Shown here in pieces: positions 1-12,737 of a stretch of 64,000 nt of DNA. Each line of letters begins with the position of its first letter. The first letter of the stretch is position 1. The notes beneath the pieces were generated by a model. It was not told the origin of the DNA. It searched no databases and saw only the letters and a program-made list of their open reading frames with translations. Source of the stretch: Hetaerina americana (taxonomy: Eukaryota; Arthropoda; Insecta; Odonata; Calopterygidae); the NCBI GenBank assembly GCA_022747635.1, contig JAKTNV010000003.1, positions 102,034,954 through 102,098,953 of the forward strand, given 5' to 3'. The position numbers were made by a program, and so were the translations under genes.

Positions 1-1060
1 CTTCCCACGCTTCGTCATTTTTAACAAATCTAGTATACATGGCGCCTATCCTACTCCTTTTTCTTTCTATTTTTCAAACTCTCCCATTTCACTATATCCA
101 ACAGTTCTTCTGTACCTTCAGAGTACACATCTTGCTGTCTTTCTTTGAACTTTTTCTATTTTTTAAATATGTCCCACCTCGCGTGGATCCCATACTATGG
201 ACGAGTATTCTATGATAGGATATGAAAACATTTTCTAAAAAGTTTCAAGGACGATTTTAAATTTTGATTTTTTTTGCTCTTGCGATTATTTGGTAGAAGA
301 CTGCTTTACGTGCAGTGACTTTTGATACTGCTGGTTGTTTTATATTGGGTGGGTTCCTTAGGATGTGAGTAAAAACTTGTTACCAGTCGTTTGAAGTGTT
401 CATCGCTGAATTAGTTTAAGTTCGAAGAATATCCACAAGGTTAATCAAAAATTGTTACTTGAAGCAAATATGTTTTAGAAGATAATCAGATGAGCTTGAT
501 AAAAGAGACTCACTCCATCCGCAAAGAGATCCAGCCAAGCTAAGACTTCTTGGAAGTGCATGCTTATGTTTTCTTTTCTCCTGCCCCCAAGGAGAATTAG
601 CAAGACCCTACTTAATTAAGGCTGGTACCCGGAATTGTATTTATATGCAAAATGGATAAAATGAGAAAACTTGACTATTAATATGATTCCAATACTAATC
701 CTCACACATTTTGTGATAGAAATAGGACCAAATTTTGAATTCCACAATGGTTTTTCAGCCAATTTTTTCCTGGAAAGGAATTTTCTTGCGTCTCTTTTAC
801 AAGGATCTCACACTACAAGTTCATCTTACCCTATGTGTGCACAATTAAAATTTTGATTTCTAACACGCCCTGCCACACACCCATGAGAAGGGTGGATACA
901 ATAATTGAAAAGTAGATTTGCCATAGAAGTTACTTTAGCGTTGTGTGAATTATGCATCGGGGTCGTTGAGCTTCAACAGTTTCCACAATCCAAGGGCGGA
1001 CTGTAATTTAAGTTGTTTGTTTTTTATTACCCATTCCGGAATTGGGTGGCCTTCACGGAA
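1..1060. other. AT-rich stretch without recognisable gene
   Basis: I see no conserved protein motif, tRNA or repeat that I can name here. The open frames are short and of low quality. Confidence 0.5.
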
Positions 1061-1063
1061 AAC

Positions 1064-1215
1064 ATCGGTGGGCGTTGTCGTCTAGTGAGCTGATCACTCG
1101 TCTCCAGGCAGGTTGGTTCGAGGGATACGGCCAAACACAAGGTGTGTGAGTTTAGGCAGCCCAATGTTTTTCTTCGCGGAGACGAACTTACTTAGATACG
1201 AAGATAAGCCAGGGA
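1064..1215 (+). mobile_element. Possible degenerate tRNA-derived SINE
   Basis: A GGTTCGAG B-box-like word lies downstream of a GTCTAGTGAGCTGATC segment that resembles the D-arm side of a tRNA. No second copy and no target duplication were found, so this is a weak call. Confidence 0.22.
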
Positions 1216-2017
1216 AATGATTTAGCAAACTCTCCTGAATGTATTTTTTTATCTCACCATAGACTCAATTTACTAGCTATTCAGGATGGCTATACATATT
1301 ACAAAGTTCCATGGCTATAATGTTAGGCTATTAATATGGAATCGTTAAATCAAATTATTTCCCTCTCAGAAAACCCCCCGCAATGTTTCGTCAAGCTCAC
1401 GAAGAATAAATGTAAAAACAATACCTGGATTTGGATAGCAAAGAGAAATAGATTCAGTACAAATGACCAAAGGAAGTAAAAAAGAGCGCAGTAAAGTAGT
1501 CTTTGAGCTCTTGCAAGGAGGGTTTCCTTCCATACTAAAATCGAAAATCTCCGCCATCCATTTCCACGCTCAGCGGCCTACCTCTTCAAGACAAATAAGT
1601 AAATTATTGTTTCAATATTGATTCATAGGATACCTAAATAAAAATTTACATAAGTTGCTTATTAAGATAAAACTATCTTTGAACTTTCAGTCATTAAGAA
1701 GGTAACTTATGCATCGCTCCTTGCCCTGACGTCCTCAATATTATGCTTTCAGTAATTCCTTCTTTCACTTTCTTTGACTGTTCTTCCTTTCGATTCTTTT
1801 CATTAATATTATTAGTAATTAACTAAGAAACTGTGGAATTAGTTTTTCTCGTATTTTATTCAGCATTTTTCGTACGTTACTTTCTTCATCAACTCCGTAT
1901 GACTTGTTTATTAGCTCCTCGGTTTATCAATTATATTTTCTACATTCTTCGTTTACACACATTTTCATCACGGTTAAATTCGTTTTGCTACTTGCTCGTA
2001 TCGTTCACGTCTCCAGT
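1216..2017. other. No recognisable gene
   Basis: AT-rich sequence with only short open frames. Nothing could be assigned to it. Confidence 0.5.
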
Positions 2018-2213
2018 GCCGGCCTCGGTGGCGGCGGGGTAACGTCCTCGCCTACTTTCCCAAAGGTCGCGGGTTCGATTCCCGCCTAGGTGGATTTCCC
2101 TCAATCTAGGGTTTGGTTGTATGTGAATGTCTTCAACATAATATCTGTAATGTAGGGTTAGGTGGAAAAGGGACTATTAGTCTCAACCTCGCCCAATAAG
2201 GCGATAAATAAAT
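2018..2213 (+). mobile_element. tRNA-derived SINE
   Basis: The left end, GCCGGCCTCGGTGGCG, has the layout of a tRNA 5' half. It is followed by GGTCGCGGGTTCGATTCCCG, which is a near-perfect pol III B box in a T-arm stem-loop. About 120 bp of unrelated body follow, ending in an ATAAATAAATGA tail. This head, body and A/T-rich tail is the standard SINE plan. The GGTCGCGGGTTCGA block recurs in the element near 56.8 kb. No target duplication was found. The call is a SINE rather than a functional tRNA, because the acceptor and anticodon arms do not fold well. Confidence 0.6.
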
Positions 2214-2215
2214 GA

Positions 2216-3840
2216 AGTACATAATACGGACTAAACTATTTATTTAAATAGAAATATATTTCTCTTTTATCCGTTCAGTGACATAGTATTCTATTTCACT
2301 TAATAACTCCTGAGGCAAGAGATTGGTTTGAATCCCTCCATGAAGTTGCGCTAATCAAAACTATTATATTGATAAAATATATCAATTATTTAGCCCTTAC
2401 AACTAAAAAAGAATGTTGTAATTCCTATGAGTTCAATAACCAGTATGGCTCCAGATGTCTCGGATGAATTTGACGCTATAAATTACTTCAAGGAAACAAG
2501 CCTTAATACTTTTTTAAACTTATAGCAGTTCTATTATTTTGGAATTGAATTAGTTTTCTTACAACCGATAATGCGGGAAAGACTTATTAATGATCGTTCA
2601 TTTCATTTTAACTCTAGAAGAACTCCATTTCTCTTGCCGAAGGGTTTCGTTTATAACTTTAGATTAGTGTTTATGGTATCAAGCAGTCGTCACGATAAAT
2701 ATTTTCGCTCTGTTTCTAAAATCTGCATGGTTCAAACTATTCCTCGAGCGGCATAATTTGGTTGATTTTTTCACTGTCGATTATTCCTTATGTGGAATGC
2801 TATAATTGTAACCTATCCACCATTTATTTAATAAAAAAACATTTGTTAAAAAAATGTTGTATCTTCCACTGTAACTAGTGCTCTTCAATAAGCGGAAAAA
2901 CTTTCATTTAAAATGTAACTCTGATGCTCAAGTTTCCCATTTTTTCTGGTTCTGTTTTCGTAGATTTGAGGAAGGAGTTTGTAGGGTGTCGATCTCTTTT
3001 CAGCATATTGCACTCACTGTCAACCCACTAATGTAATGTATTTTTTTTGGCAGCAGGGATTTTTTACCCGAACTTCTTGCATGCGGTCTTCGAACCTGAG
3101 ATCTACCGATAAGCCGAATAGAAGGAGTTGCTTATCAACAAATCCGAGTAGATGAGAGAATGGAATCACTGTCAATTATTTATACATAATTCCAAATAGA
3201 ACCCAGATTTATACACAGTTTAATGTATTTTAATGTTTTATTGTCATGATATCTGTTTGTTTAGTTTTCATCAACCTTGTTACGTGCATGGGAAAACCCT
3301 TTTTCAAAGTTTTCCTAACTGTGGATGTAATTATCACACGTAACAAATAAGTTTGCGTGATGATGAACTCGCATTAATTAAAAACTTAATTTAGTTAAGA
3401 TAACGATGTTGTCTCGATTAGCACAACCCCATACGTTTCGACATGCCTCGGCTTCCTGATTTATTTTCTCTTGTCCAGCAGGAGAATTGGTTTCACTACT
3501 GATTATAATTTATTCTAAGATAAAATCGGCTCTCTTATACTTATTTTCAGCCGTAATATTTTTGTACAATGCAGTAATCAGCTCGTATTTCCCTTTCCCC
3601 AAACATCAGCTGTTTCAACGCGGGTAATTCCTATGATAAGTGCGGGCATTAAATGAGCACCCGGGATGTCACCGCATAACTATATGCACACCATTAAAAG
3701 AATGGTCACCAGCTCATGCTGTTTCTGCTTACCATATAAATGCGTTTTCTTGACAGATTTACAGCTGTTGATTTTGAGGTTTAATTATGTGCTGCGCAAA
3801 CGCTAATTGGCCGCCGTTGCTCGAACGCACCCCAAGGGGA
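2216..3840. other. No recognisable gene
   Basis: AT-rich unique-looking sequence. No conserved domain, repeat family or RNA gene was recognised. Confidence 0.5.
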
Positions 3841-4530
3841 TTTTTCGCTCCTCGGAGCGAGTAGAACGGGCGGGCGAATACGTATAAAACCCTCCCGCAG
3901 ACATGCTCCGTGGCAACGAGACCTACTACCCACATCGACGCGTGGGCGAGTGGCAGGCGTCCGAATTGCCTCCCGGGCAAGATCTTCCTCCTTTGTGCAG
4001 AATATGAGTGCTTTTCCGATTCCTCACATAGGAATTAGTTTCCACGTTTCGTCTCTCGTCCTACGTTTCTGTTCAGAGACTAAAAAGCAGATCCTCTGGT
4101 CGTTACTCAGGGGTGGATGTCCTTGAGCGTCCCCCCTTGATTGTTTACCTCTCGTAAAAATAGGTGGCTTTTGGAGAACAAAAGAGAGAGAGGGGGGGGA
4201 GGTTTGGGTGAACTGCACCCATCTCCTCTCTTTTATGTATTCCTTCCCTCGCGACGACGGTGGGCAGCAGCATATCTCTCCTGGCCACATGCCCACCGAC
4301 CGAACGAGCACTGCGCTCCCTCCGCCTCCGCGGGGAGGGACTCGAGGGAGGGGCTTCGAAGGGAAATCACGCAAATATCCTCTCTCGCCGTGTGTGGGTG
4401 TCAGTGGGTCAGTCGGAGAGACAACCCGCGAGTCATATACATACAATGGGTGCCCAAATACTCGGCCTCGAATGATCGCAGTGATTGGGTTTATCGGGTG
4501 TTTCGACGGCGGTGGCGGCGGCAATGTCTC
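3841..4530. other. GC-rich island with TATA-like motif
   Basis: Local GC and CpG content rises sharply against the AT-rich flanks. A 7-bp stem (TCGCTCC / GGAGCGA) at 3,845-3,860 is followed by a TATA-like CGTATAAAAC at 3,881-3,890 and then CG-rich sequence. The overlapping long frames on both strands at 4,024-4,564 look like low-complexity artefacts. A host promoter or 5' exon is possible but not shown. Confidence 0.35.
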
Positions 4531-4783
4531 GCATGAGGTTCATATAGTTAGTTCCCAGTTCTGAGATTTATTGAATGGTTACGCGCCATTACATGTCCCA
4601 TTTAGGGTTTGAACCCTCTGTATTCAGACTGTCGATCAATCGGTCGGATTCGATCCCGTACCTCGGCGTTTACCTGTTGGGTGTTCGAAAATTTCGAAAA
4701 CCGAAAAATAAAACACGCATGCATAATTTATTTTCCAAAGTCATACATCGTGGCGGTATTTCCATTCATTATATAATGCTGCA

Positions 4784-5090
4784 AGTGAGGCGTGGCAGTC
4801 TACATAGTGGGCAGAGCTCTTGGCTAATTACCAGAAGACCCGGATTTGATTCCTAGTTGCTTTAGACCATTACCGTCACCTAAGTTGTGTGATTTTTCGA
4901 CCACTATATCGTATCTTCCGGGGAAACTATTGGCAGCACAGGAAAAGGAACTACTCCCCACTCCTCCCCTCAACCTTCAAGTGCAAATTTCGTAGTCCTT
5001 TGGGTTTAATAGAAGGTGGTCTCTATCCTCATCTATTAGACCACACTTCGGGTTGATCACTGGGGACGTTTAATCGACATGAGACGTATT
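4784..5090 (+). mobile_element. tRNA-derived SINE, diverged copy
   Basis: A degenerate B box (CCGGATTTGATTCC) follows a tRNA-like head. The body shares diagnostic blocks with the reverse-strand element at 58,268-58,545: CTTCC-GGGAAAC, the GCACAGG-AA-GGAACT segment, and a terminal ACTTCGGGTTGAT-ACTG block. Two diverged copies of the same head-to-tail arrangement support one SINE family. Confidence 0.6.
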
Positions 5091-5137
5091 TAAACCGATA
5101 TAATTTATTTCTCAAACTTGTAGCAATGAGCGCCGGA

Positions 5138-5340
5138 AGTTCTACATCTATATAGTACCCCGCAAGCCACCGCAAGGGAATGTGGCGGGGGATGTTAGGT
5201 CAACACCTGTAATTAAGAGTAAAACTGCATGAAAAAACCACAAATGCATTCCAGTCTACACAAACAAAATCGCATGTATTCATGCAAACACCTTTATGAC
5301 TTACACACTTGCAAATACACACATTATCAACTAACATACG
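5138..5340 (+). repeat. CR1-type 3'-tail-like repeat, copy A
   Basis: Starts with TCTACATCTATATAGTACCC and continues through a CGCAAGCCACC and a GTGGCGGGGG block. It aligns, with substitutions and small gaps, over about 200 bp with 13,774-13,970, including shared ATGCAAA-rich distal parts. I recall the TCTACATCTACATAGTACCC-CGCAAGCCACC block as a very common interspersed repeat in some arthropod genomes, associated with LINE 3' ends. That assignment is from memory and needs a repeat-library search. Confidence 0.6.
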
Positions 5341-5443
5341 CATTCACCTGCGAATATACCTTGTATCTACGCAAAGTTTAATATTTTCCTGACTTGGAAA
5401 ATAAATATCTTAAATATTTCTATAGTGCAAATTGAGTAGCTTC

Positions 5444-5625
5444 AGGCGTGACGTGGCGGAAGTCGAACATAATGAATAACTGATCGTAGCACTTTTCACT
5501 TGATAAAAATTTTTATTTTTCGCACGGGTTTCGATGTATTATATTATTATTATGATGTAATACATCGAAACCAGGTCGTAAAATAAAAATTTTATCAAGT
5601 GGAAAAGTGCTAAGATCAGTTATTC
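5444..5625. repeat. Foldback hairpin family, copy 1
   Basis: Inverted arms run from 5,474 (GAATAACTGATCG...) to 5,625 (...AGATCAGTTATTC), giving a long imperfect palindrome. On the plus strand the centre has GATGTAATACATC followed by GAAACCAGGTC at 5,567-5,577. The left flank, 5,444-5,470 (AGGCGTGACGTGGCGGAAG), is the reverse complement of the tail shared by the other family members. Confidence 0.7.
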
Positions 5626-5804
5626 TTTTCTATAGTGACTTTGGTTTGATAGTAATATTATGATTCCTGAGTTTCCGGGGTAAGAATGAGTACTTGTATC
5701 TATCTGTACTGGAATCTATCTCCCTTATCTTATTTTAATGGTCTACTCTACCTAAATAGTGTGAGACCATAATAGTTCCTTATGTGTCATTGCCAAACTC
5801 GTTT

Positions 5805-5990
5805 CGGAAAAGAAAATACTTTGTTCTTCCACATATATTTCATTATTCCCGACCTCGGTTTCGACTTACAAAGTAATTATCAGGTGACGGCCTAATAATG
5901 ACTTTGTAAGTAATTGCAAATAATAAAACGTATGTGGAGGTATTTTCTTTTCTGATATGAATCGCTTCCACAAAGTGACGCCTCAAACCA
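5805..5990. repeat. Foldback hairpin family, copy 2
   Basis: Arms CGGAAAAGAAAATA...CTTCCACATA (from 5,805) and their inverse ending near 5,955 form a hairpin. The minus strand of 5,850-5,883 reads CTGATAA, a short ACTT/AAGT stem, then GAAACCGAGGTC. The right flank (5,955-5,984) carries the family tail GAATCGCTTCCACAAAGTGA. Arms and tail match the copy at 12.7 kb closely. Confidence 0.75.
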
Positions 5991-7632
5991 TTCTATTCTT
6001 AAACTCGTTTGTTCTGAACCTTACTAAAAATCTAAGTCTCGCTGGTTCTCATCGAATCTCAAGTGTCTCCCAGCCTAATTCCTCTAAAACGCCTGACACA
6101 CATGTCTTCTTAGTACAACAATTTTTGACGAATCTGGCGGATTTTCCAAAGCTTTTTGCCAAAGTTTCTCCCAAGGATCCCAAATACTTCTGGCATATTT
6201 CAAATGAGGCCTGACTAAAGCGAAATAACGCCTCTCTTTTACTTTCTCGTTACATTATTTTGAGATAAATACATATACTTGTGATGTCGGCGAAAGAAAA
6301 TGAAACTTCTGTGGCTTCATTTTTTCATGGACATCATTTTCACCCAGCGCACATTTTTGGTAGGTTTAAATGGCTGCTTTAGCATGAGAAAGCGTAGCGT
6401 GGCTTCCGGGCATTGTCTTTTTTGGATCCACAAATACATTCTAGGTGATTGGCGGCCCACCACACCTCACTTTTATTTTTGGCGCCCATGGTTATGGTAT
6501 TGCCATATTCACTTTTCCCTCTGGTAATATCTGCCCATGCAAACGCATTTTTGAGCGAACTAGAGTTGAGTTTGGTTGAGTTTAATCCTAAGGAAAACTG
6601 GAAATTACAAATTCAGGATGATGGAAAATTTCGGTGTGTCAAATCATAAATTTGAGTTGTGTTTCACTAATTTCACTGCATTTTCGTTGCCATATTATAA
6701 TCTGGAGGACCCAAACTTCAGACGATCATAGATGTATTGTCACTGAAATTTCCATGCATATAGTATATCTTCTCCGGCAAACTCTTTCATTTGCTACTTA
6801 TCGACAAGAGTAATGACCTAGTAGTAGTCTCCGCTTTTGAAAATCAGGGACAGATATCGCACTCAATGAGAACTAAAATTAGTATTAGAACGCAAGTATT
6901 ATTACGCCCATTACACTACAGTAGGAAAGATCATGTCAATAAAACTAGAGGGATTAAGTGTATAATTGATAGATTTAAGATGTAATTTTTTCCACGAACA
7001 ATAAGGGATAAGAATATCATAGTCCGGCCGCGGTAGGTTTATACTCTGGTCAAAATTAGTCTGGTGTGTGTTCACCCCCTGCCACACACCATAGCTTGCA
7101 GAGTACTAAAATATGGAAAATATCAAAAAATATCAAAATTAAACCTCAGAGAAATAAATTATGGCAATGGAAACAAAAAGGGTTATTTAAATCCTCAGTA
7201 TTGATTGAATTTCCACGTTTTATGAAAGTGAAAGTCATATTTTCTCTAGTGATTCCACTCTTTTCAGAGGGAGCCCTATCCGCGCTGGATTGAAATTTTT
7301 GACTTCATCTACTTCCATGAAAATAAAACAGTAATTTACTCCACACTGCTGTCATTTTCAATATTCTAAGTCTTACTTGAAAATTCATTTCACATGACGG
7401 ACTTGCCTGTCCCTCGCATATGTTTCCATTTTGTAGAGATCAGATTGATGTGGTGCGGAGCGCGCTGTCCTCCAACGCAAACTGTCCGATTTGGAGTCCC
7501 ACTAGTGGCGTATTTTTTTCAGTTCACTTGTCCCCAACCCTACGCGGACTCCGTTTTGTGGGGGAGGGCGAAGTCAAGTAGTTCAGTACTCTTCTCGTCG
7601 GTTGGAACGTTAACATGCAATTACTTGTAAGT

Positions 7633-7648
7633 TACACACACACACACA
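7633..7648. repeat. (CA)n microsatellite
   Basis: A short pure CA run of about 16 bp. Confidence 0.85.
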
Positions 7649-8559
7649 GAGAAGGGACTTTCGGTAAGTAGGGTAGTACTCATTCCTCGAGCTCCTCTCA
7701 ACCCTTCCTCCATACCCTAAAACTCTACTCATCATACAAATTTTCCAATTCATATTGCTCCAGAACGCTTGCTAGATACCACTTAATATTCAGTTCTTCG
7801 CCGTAGGTCCTAAACTTAAATTTCATGTGTAAACGTCGACCTTCGTGAGCGTGGGATGACGCCGCCCACCATCGGCTTAAAGCACTACACTCCGACCCAC
7901 ACATCATACTGAGTTGTCAGTGATTATGTTCGACCCTTCTGTTCCAAATATTGAGGCAAAAAATAAAATACGTCAACCTCGTGCAACGTTCGTCGTAGAC
8001 TTTGGCTTCAAATCATTCGTGGAATCTCAGCGCGCAATCTTCGTCTCTCTCAGTCCTCGGCCACCCCAGTCTCGGCCCTGGTGACCCTCCGGCACCGCCT
8101 ACGCGCAGCATAGCAAAGCTCCCCGCACCGTCGCAGACCTCATCATCCTACTCCTCCCCCGTGGTTCGATGTACAGGCATCCTCCTTGCGACACGAGTTC
8201 CTTGAAATCCACGCGTGAAGATTATTTATTATTATTATCGGCAAAGTAATGACTTTACACGCACCGATATGATCGAACAAGCACCTCGTATAACCAACTG
8301 AAAAATTGCTTGCACCAGCCACCAACCACACCGACAGTCCTTTCTCAAGCACAAGTGGCGCGCGTATGGTATTATTAACTTGAATTTTTCCTGTCCCACC
8401 GTTAGTACATTGTTTTCCATTTTTGTTTTGATTTTTTGGGAATGATGTTGTGGGGGGAACGGCGAGCTAAGGCTGTCTCTAACTAGAAACGCTTGTACTA
8501 CTTGCCCCTGAAGACATACATGGCCCCCACGCCATAGAATCGGGTCTGTGATCCCCTCG

Positions 8560-8590
8560 CTCTCTCTCTCTCTCTCTAATTCTCTCTCAC
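8560..8590. repeat. (CT)n microsatellite
   Basis: A CT run of about 18 bp followed by an interrupted CT tail. Confidence 0.85.
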
Positions 8591-10529
8591 ACTCCATCTC
8601 TCTACCTATCGCCATTGGTTTGTCGTAGATAGTTTACATCTACACTCGAGAGTCATTCTTTTGCGGCGTCGATCGCTTTTAACCCTCTTCTCAAGGTTGG
8701 TTTCTTCAATCGGGTGGAACGTGAACAAGAAATTCGCGAAGAGGAATTATAAATTCAAGAATTCATGTCATCAATCCTCCACAACTTGTAGCTTTGAAAC
8801 TTTTTACCGCTCATTCCAACAAAAATAGCTTCAAAGTCTCCTGCTTCGGTTGATGCCCCTGTGGATCAAATCAAAAGGTAAATCAGCAACGTTGGATTTC
8901 AGTTTTTCTCTTCGAAATTTTCATTTTATTAATTTAACAATTCACTGTGGAAATACTGACAGTAGTATGATGGCAACTTATTAAGCATTCGGTAATAGTT
9001 TAGGTATCGTAGAACAAGTGGTGGAAATAATGGACAAAGATAATAACTTTCATAGGTATATCAAAATTTGCAAATTGCGGGAAATTAAATGATTCCAAAA
9101 ATAAAGTTTTTAATCGAATCCTGATTCAACCATATTTAGGAGTAGGGTTATTTTTAGAGTGTAGAATATGGATCAGAGGCGCTAGGCTTTTTTACTTGAC
9201 CCTGAAAACTGGAACAAAATTTCTTTGCCGTCTAAATAACTTAGCACTTCCAAAGATATGAGCAAAATCAATGCGTCTGAAGTTAATTTAAGAAATGACT
9301 GAATTATGGTGAATTGTTTAATTCATATGCGTAAAGAACTGGCGAGGAGTACTTGGTAATATCTACGTTGCACGATACAGGCTGATATTTACTTTCACGA
9401 GATTACTTCGAAACTGAAGTCCCCGCCTCGTATGGAAATTCTTCGTCCTGATAATTGCTATTCAATTTCATTGCTGCAAACTCATTCACCGTAGTTTATC
9501 CAGATGGAAGACGCACCTATCTGTCTCTGGTGTGGTCGTTAATTCTGGTAGTGAAATAAGACACACAGGCAAATATGACAGGCCAAAAGATATGTGTCGA
9601 TTTTCCAAGGTGCGCAGCAACCAGCATTTTACGTTTTGAAATAAAATATTAAGCTCTACAATAAAAATAAAATATTTTTCTACAATTTTATTTCTTAAAT
9701 TTTAAATAGCGGAAATTTTTTAATGAAATCTGCAGATTGAACGTGGGTTTTAAATATTTAATTTGGTTGCTGGTGCACGTATATAGTAATTTGGATACAA
9801 AGAGAAAGAGGAAAAGTAACGAACTGGGAATCATTTATAGCTGACCCTGTGCGTCCTTCATTTTCAGAAATGTGCAATCAATTTAAATGGAATAAAAAGA
9901 TTAGGAAAACTCCTGGGTCCTTCGTTACTCCAATCCCATCAATAAGCGGAAAAAGTAGACTATTCAAGATTATCTTCTACTTAACCCCTAAGTACGAGCT
10001 GGAGAAGCAAAGAACACTTAACAAGCGGGTACCTGACACCCGCCATTGAAATAGCAAGGCCATCACTTAGGTATGGGTGGAAATTGCCAATGCAAATCAG
10101 GAACGAAAATAATGGAGCATGAATAACCAACACCTATAGGTTTTTTCCTGTCCGGACTTTCAATATTTAAAATGTCCGAGGGGTTAACTTTTAGGGATTG
10201 CAAAATATAGATATCGAAAGAGGAATGTATCGTTCATGCTAGGTCTGCTTACATTAGTATCTGAGACTCTACTGTCCAACTTTACGTGTATGTAGTTAAA
10301 ATATCACGCCCTGGTGCTGAAATACTTTTCGCGAAAGAAGATTAGTGGATAACTTGTGCCCTAAGAGTATTGGATTGTCGTAAGTCGATACTGAAATCTA
10401 AATTTTTTCATCGTAAATCGGCAATGTTCTTCGGAATCGTTCTAGGGAATCGTTTCTTACTTCAAATTCTTTGAAGGGTCTATGTGTCAAAATATCGATA
10501 TGATTTCGATAGTTCGTCTTGTCGTAAAA

Positions 10530-11030
10530 GCCTCGGGCACCCCGTCTTGGCCAAGCGCTGCCGCCTTCGGGGAGGCGAGGGGGGTTGGGAGGGGAAGGAG
10601 GGGTGACTTTGGGTCCGGCCGGCCGTCACACGGGCCCGCCCACGCGGCGGTGTGGGAGAGACACTCGCCTCCCTCGCGTCTCTCCCTATTGCCCTATCCC
10701 ACTGCGCGGACGGGAGGGGGTCAGGTGATGTCTGGACGCGGCCGCGGGCTATTTCTGGATGGGGAGTGGGAGGAGGGTGGAGGAGGTGGGGACGAGAGTG
10801 GATTGGGGGTGGGAGGTGTTTGAAAAGGGAGTGGGTCGGGGGGGAGTATTGGAGTGACGGAAGTAAGGCGGGGTGAAGAAATGTGAGAGGTACGAAAAAT
10901 GAAGGGACGAGAAGGAAGATGAAGAGAGGAGGAGAAGGATAGAGGGAAGATGAAAAGGGGAGGAGGGGAGAGATGGTGTGGAGTGAGTGGGGGCGGTGGG
11001 AGGGGGCAATTAGGCACGGGGACAGATGAG
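10530..11030. other. GC-rich, purine-skewed low-complexity island
   Basis: A CpG-rich start (10,540-10,760) passes into several hundred bases that are almost all purine on the plus strand. The overlapping frames on both strands translate to Gly/Arg/Glu-rich or Pro/Ser-rich strings and are best read as composition artefacts. The CpG-rich edge could be regulatory. Confidence 0.5.
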
Positions 11031-11347
11031 TACATGGGTGAACGAGTGCTTATTAAGTGCAGCCCGGGCATTGCTCAAAATGAAATGTGTACCAAGGGGA
11101 TGGCCAAAGTCGTCTCCGCGTCCGCAAGATCTCAATTCTCGAACTTCACCCTATGGTCGGACTTGCGGGTGTCGGCAGAAACATATTGGCAGCGATAATT
11201 CTTCGTAACAGCCTGCATCTCGTCCACCCTGCAAGCCAAAAGAGGATATCAGCTTAGAGGGTTAATGTGTGGAATGCATCCTCTCAGATCATCAGCGATT
11301 CAGGAATTTTATCTTGAAATTTAGCACCCAATTAAATATGGGGTATA

Positions 11348-12680
11348 CTACCTTGATCAAAAAGTTCCCGGAATAACCACCGTGTGGCGCTCCCATCGTT
11401 CCGATTTGAGTTCTGTTTTTTTTGTTAAATTGGTACATCTGTTGTTGATATTCCCTTTAAATCTTAGTGTCATAACTTGACATTTGCAAAAGTTACGTAG
11501 CCAAGAGTACATCTATCTCTGTGTGTGTTGGCGATTTTTTACAATTGCAGAAATGGATTTAAATTTGCAACAACGAACTTGTATTAAATTTTGCGTAAAA
11601 AACGGATTTAGTGGTGCACGGACGTTGGAAATGTTGGAAAAGTGTTTCGGCAACGATTCTCTAAAAAAAACGGTCGTTTACGAGTGGCACGAGCGGTTCA
11701 GAAGTGGTCGTGAGTCAATCGAAGATGATGAACGCAGTGGCAGACCATCGACATCGAAAGTCGGTGAAAAAATTGATAAAGTAAAAGAAATGTTGGTCAA
11801 TAACCGCAAATTAACCATCAGAGAAATAGCGGAGGACTTGAACATTGCCTATGGATCCGCCCAAGACATTGTGGTTAATGATTTGGGTTTCCGTCGCTCC
11901 AGCAGCAAAGTTGGTGCCAAAAGACCTCAATTTCATGCAAAAAAGAGACCGTGTTGACGTCGCAAAAGACATGATTTGCGAGGCTGAATCCGATCCCACA
12001 TTCATCAAAAGGATCATTACTGGAGACGAGACGTGGGTTTATGAGTACGACACGCAATCCAGACATCAGGCAAGTGAATGGCGTTCACCAAATGAGCCGA
12101 GACCAAAAAAACCACGTCGTTTTCAGTCAAAAAAGAAGGCAATGCTGACGGTTTTCATGGATTACAACGGTGTAGCGCATCATGAATTTTTGCCAGAAGG
12201 CCAGACAGTAAACAAAGAGTATTATTTGGGCGTTATGAGACGTTTGCGTGAAGCAATTCGCCGAAAGAGACCAGAAATGTGGGCAGAAAACTCGTGGATT
12301 TTGCACCATGATAACGCACCGTCGCACAGTGCTATCATTATTCGTAATTTTTTGACGAAAAATGCAACAAATACCATCCAACAGCCACCGAATTCACCTG
12401 ATTTGGCTCCCTGTGACTTCTTTCTGTTCAATCGAGTTAAAAAACCATTACGGGGAACGCGTTTTAGCAGCCGAGAGGAAGTAATGGAAAAATCGCAGGA
12501 AGCACTGATGGACATACCGAAAACCGAATATAAAAAATGTTTCGAGGATTGGATCAAGCGCTGGCATAAGTGTGTTGCAGTCGATGGGGATTACTTTGAA
12601 GGGGACAATATAGATTTAGATGAATAAACTTGTATTTTTAATTTTCTGAATAAATTCCGGGAACTTTTTGATCAAGGTAG
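11348..12680 (+). mobile_element. Full-length mariner transposon, copy 1
   Basis: A complete element of 1,333 bp flanked by TA target duplications (11,346-11,347 and 12,681-12,682). Its terminal inverted repeats begin CTACCTTGATCAAAAAGTTC and are identical for about 27 bp. It carries a single transposase gene broken by one frameshift. A near-identical copy lies inverted at 18,973-20,294. Matched ends, intact duplications and high identity between copies point to recent insertion. Cut-and-paste movement at TA sites is the known behaviour of this superfamily. Confidence 0.95.
11553..12627 (+). pseudogene. Mariner transposase, frameshifted
   Basis: This gene encoded the DDE transposase that excises and inserts the element. 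The first ATG of the family-like N-terminus is at 11,553 (MDLNLQQR...). The N-terminal part contains a helix-turn-helix region ending in the typical SGRPSTSK stretch. The reading frame shifts by +1 near 11,893, in the linker between the DNA-binding and catalytic domains, so the gene cannot make full-length protein as it stands. The catalytic part is open to 12,627. Catalytic aspartates are visible at 12,025-12,027 (GDETW), 12,310-12,312 (HHDNAPSH) and 12,415-12,417 (PDLAPCDFF). The last two are separated by 34 residues, the DD34D signature of true mariners. Length is about 350 residues in total, normal for the family. Confidence 0.93.
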
Positions 12681-12737
12681 TAATATCCACAGAATATTAA
12701 GGCGCGGTGGCACCAATTCTCGATTAATAGAATGGTT

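Larger units (their letters stand above)
6000..10520. other. Long stretch without recognisable gene
   Basis: No conserved protein domain or transposon was recognised. The sequence is mostly AT-rich. The 7.4-8.6 kb part has higher GC content and two microsatellites, listed separately. Several frames of 60-126 codons exist but show no motif, and they overlap on opposite strands. Confidence 0.45.
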
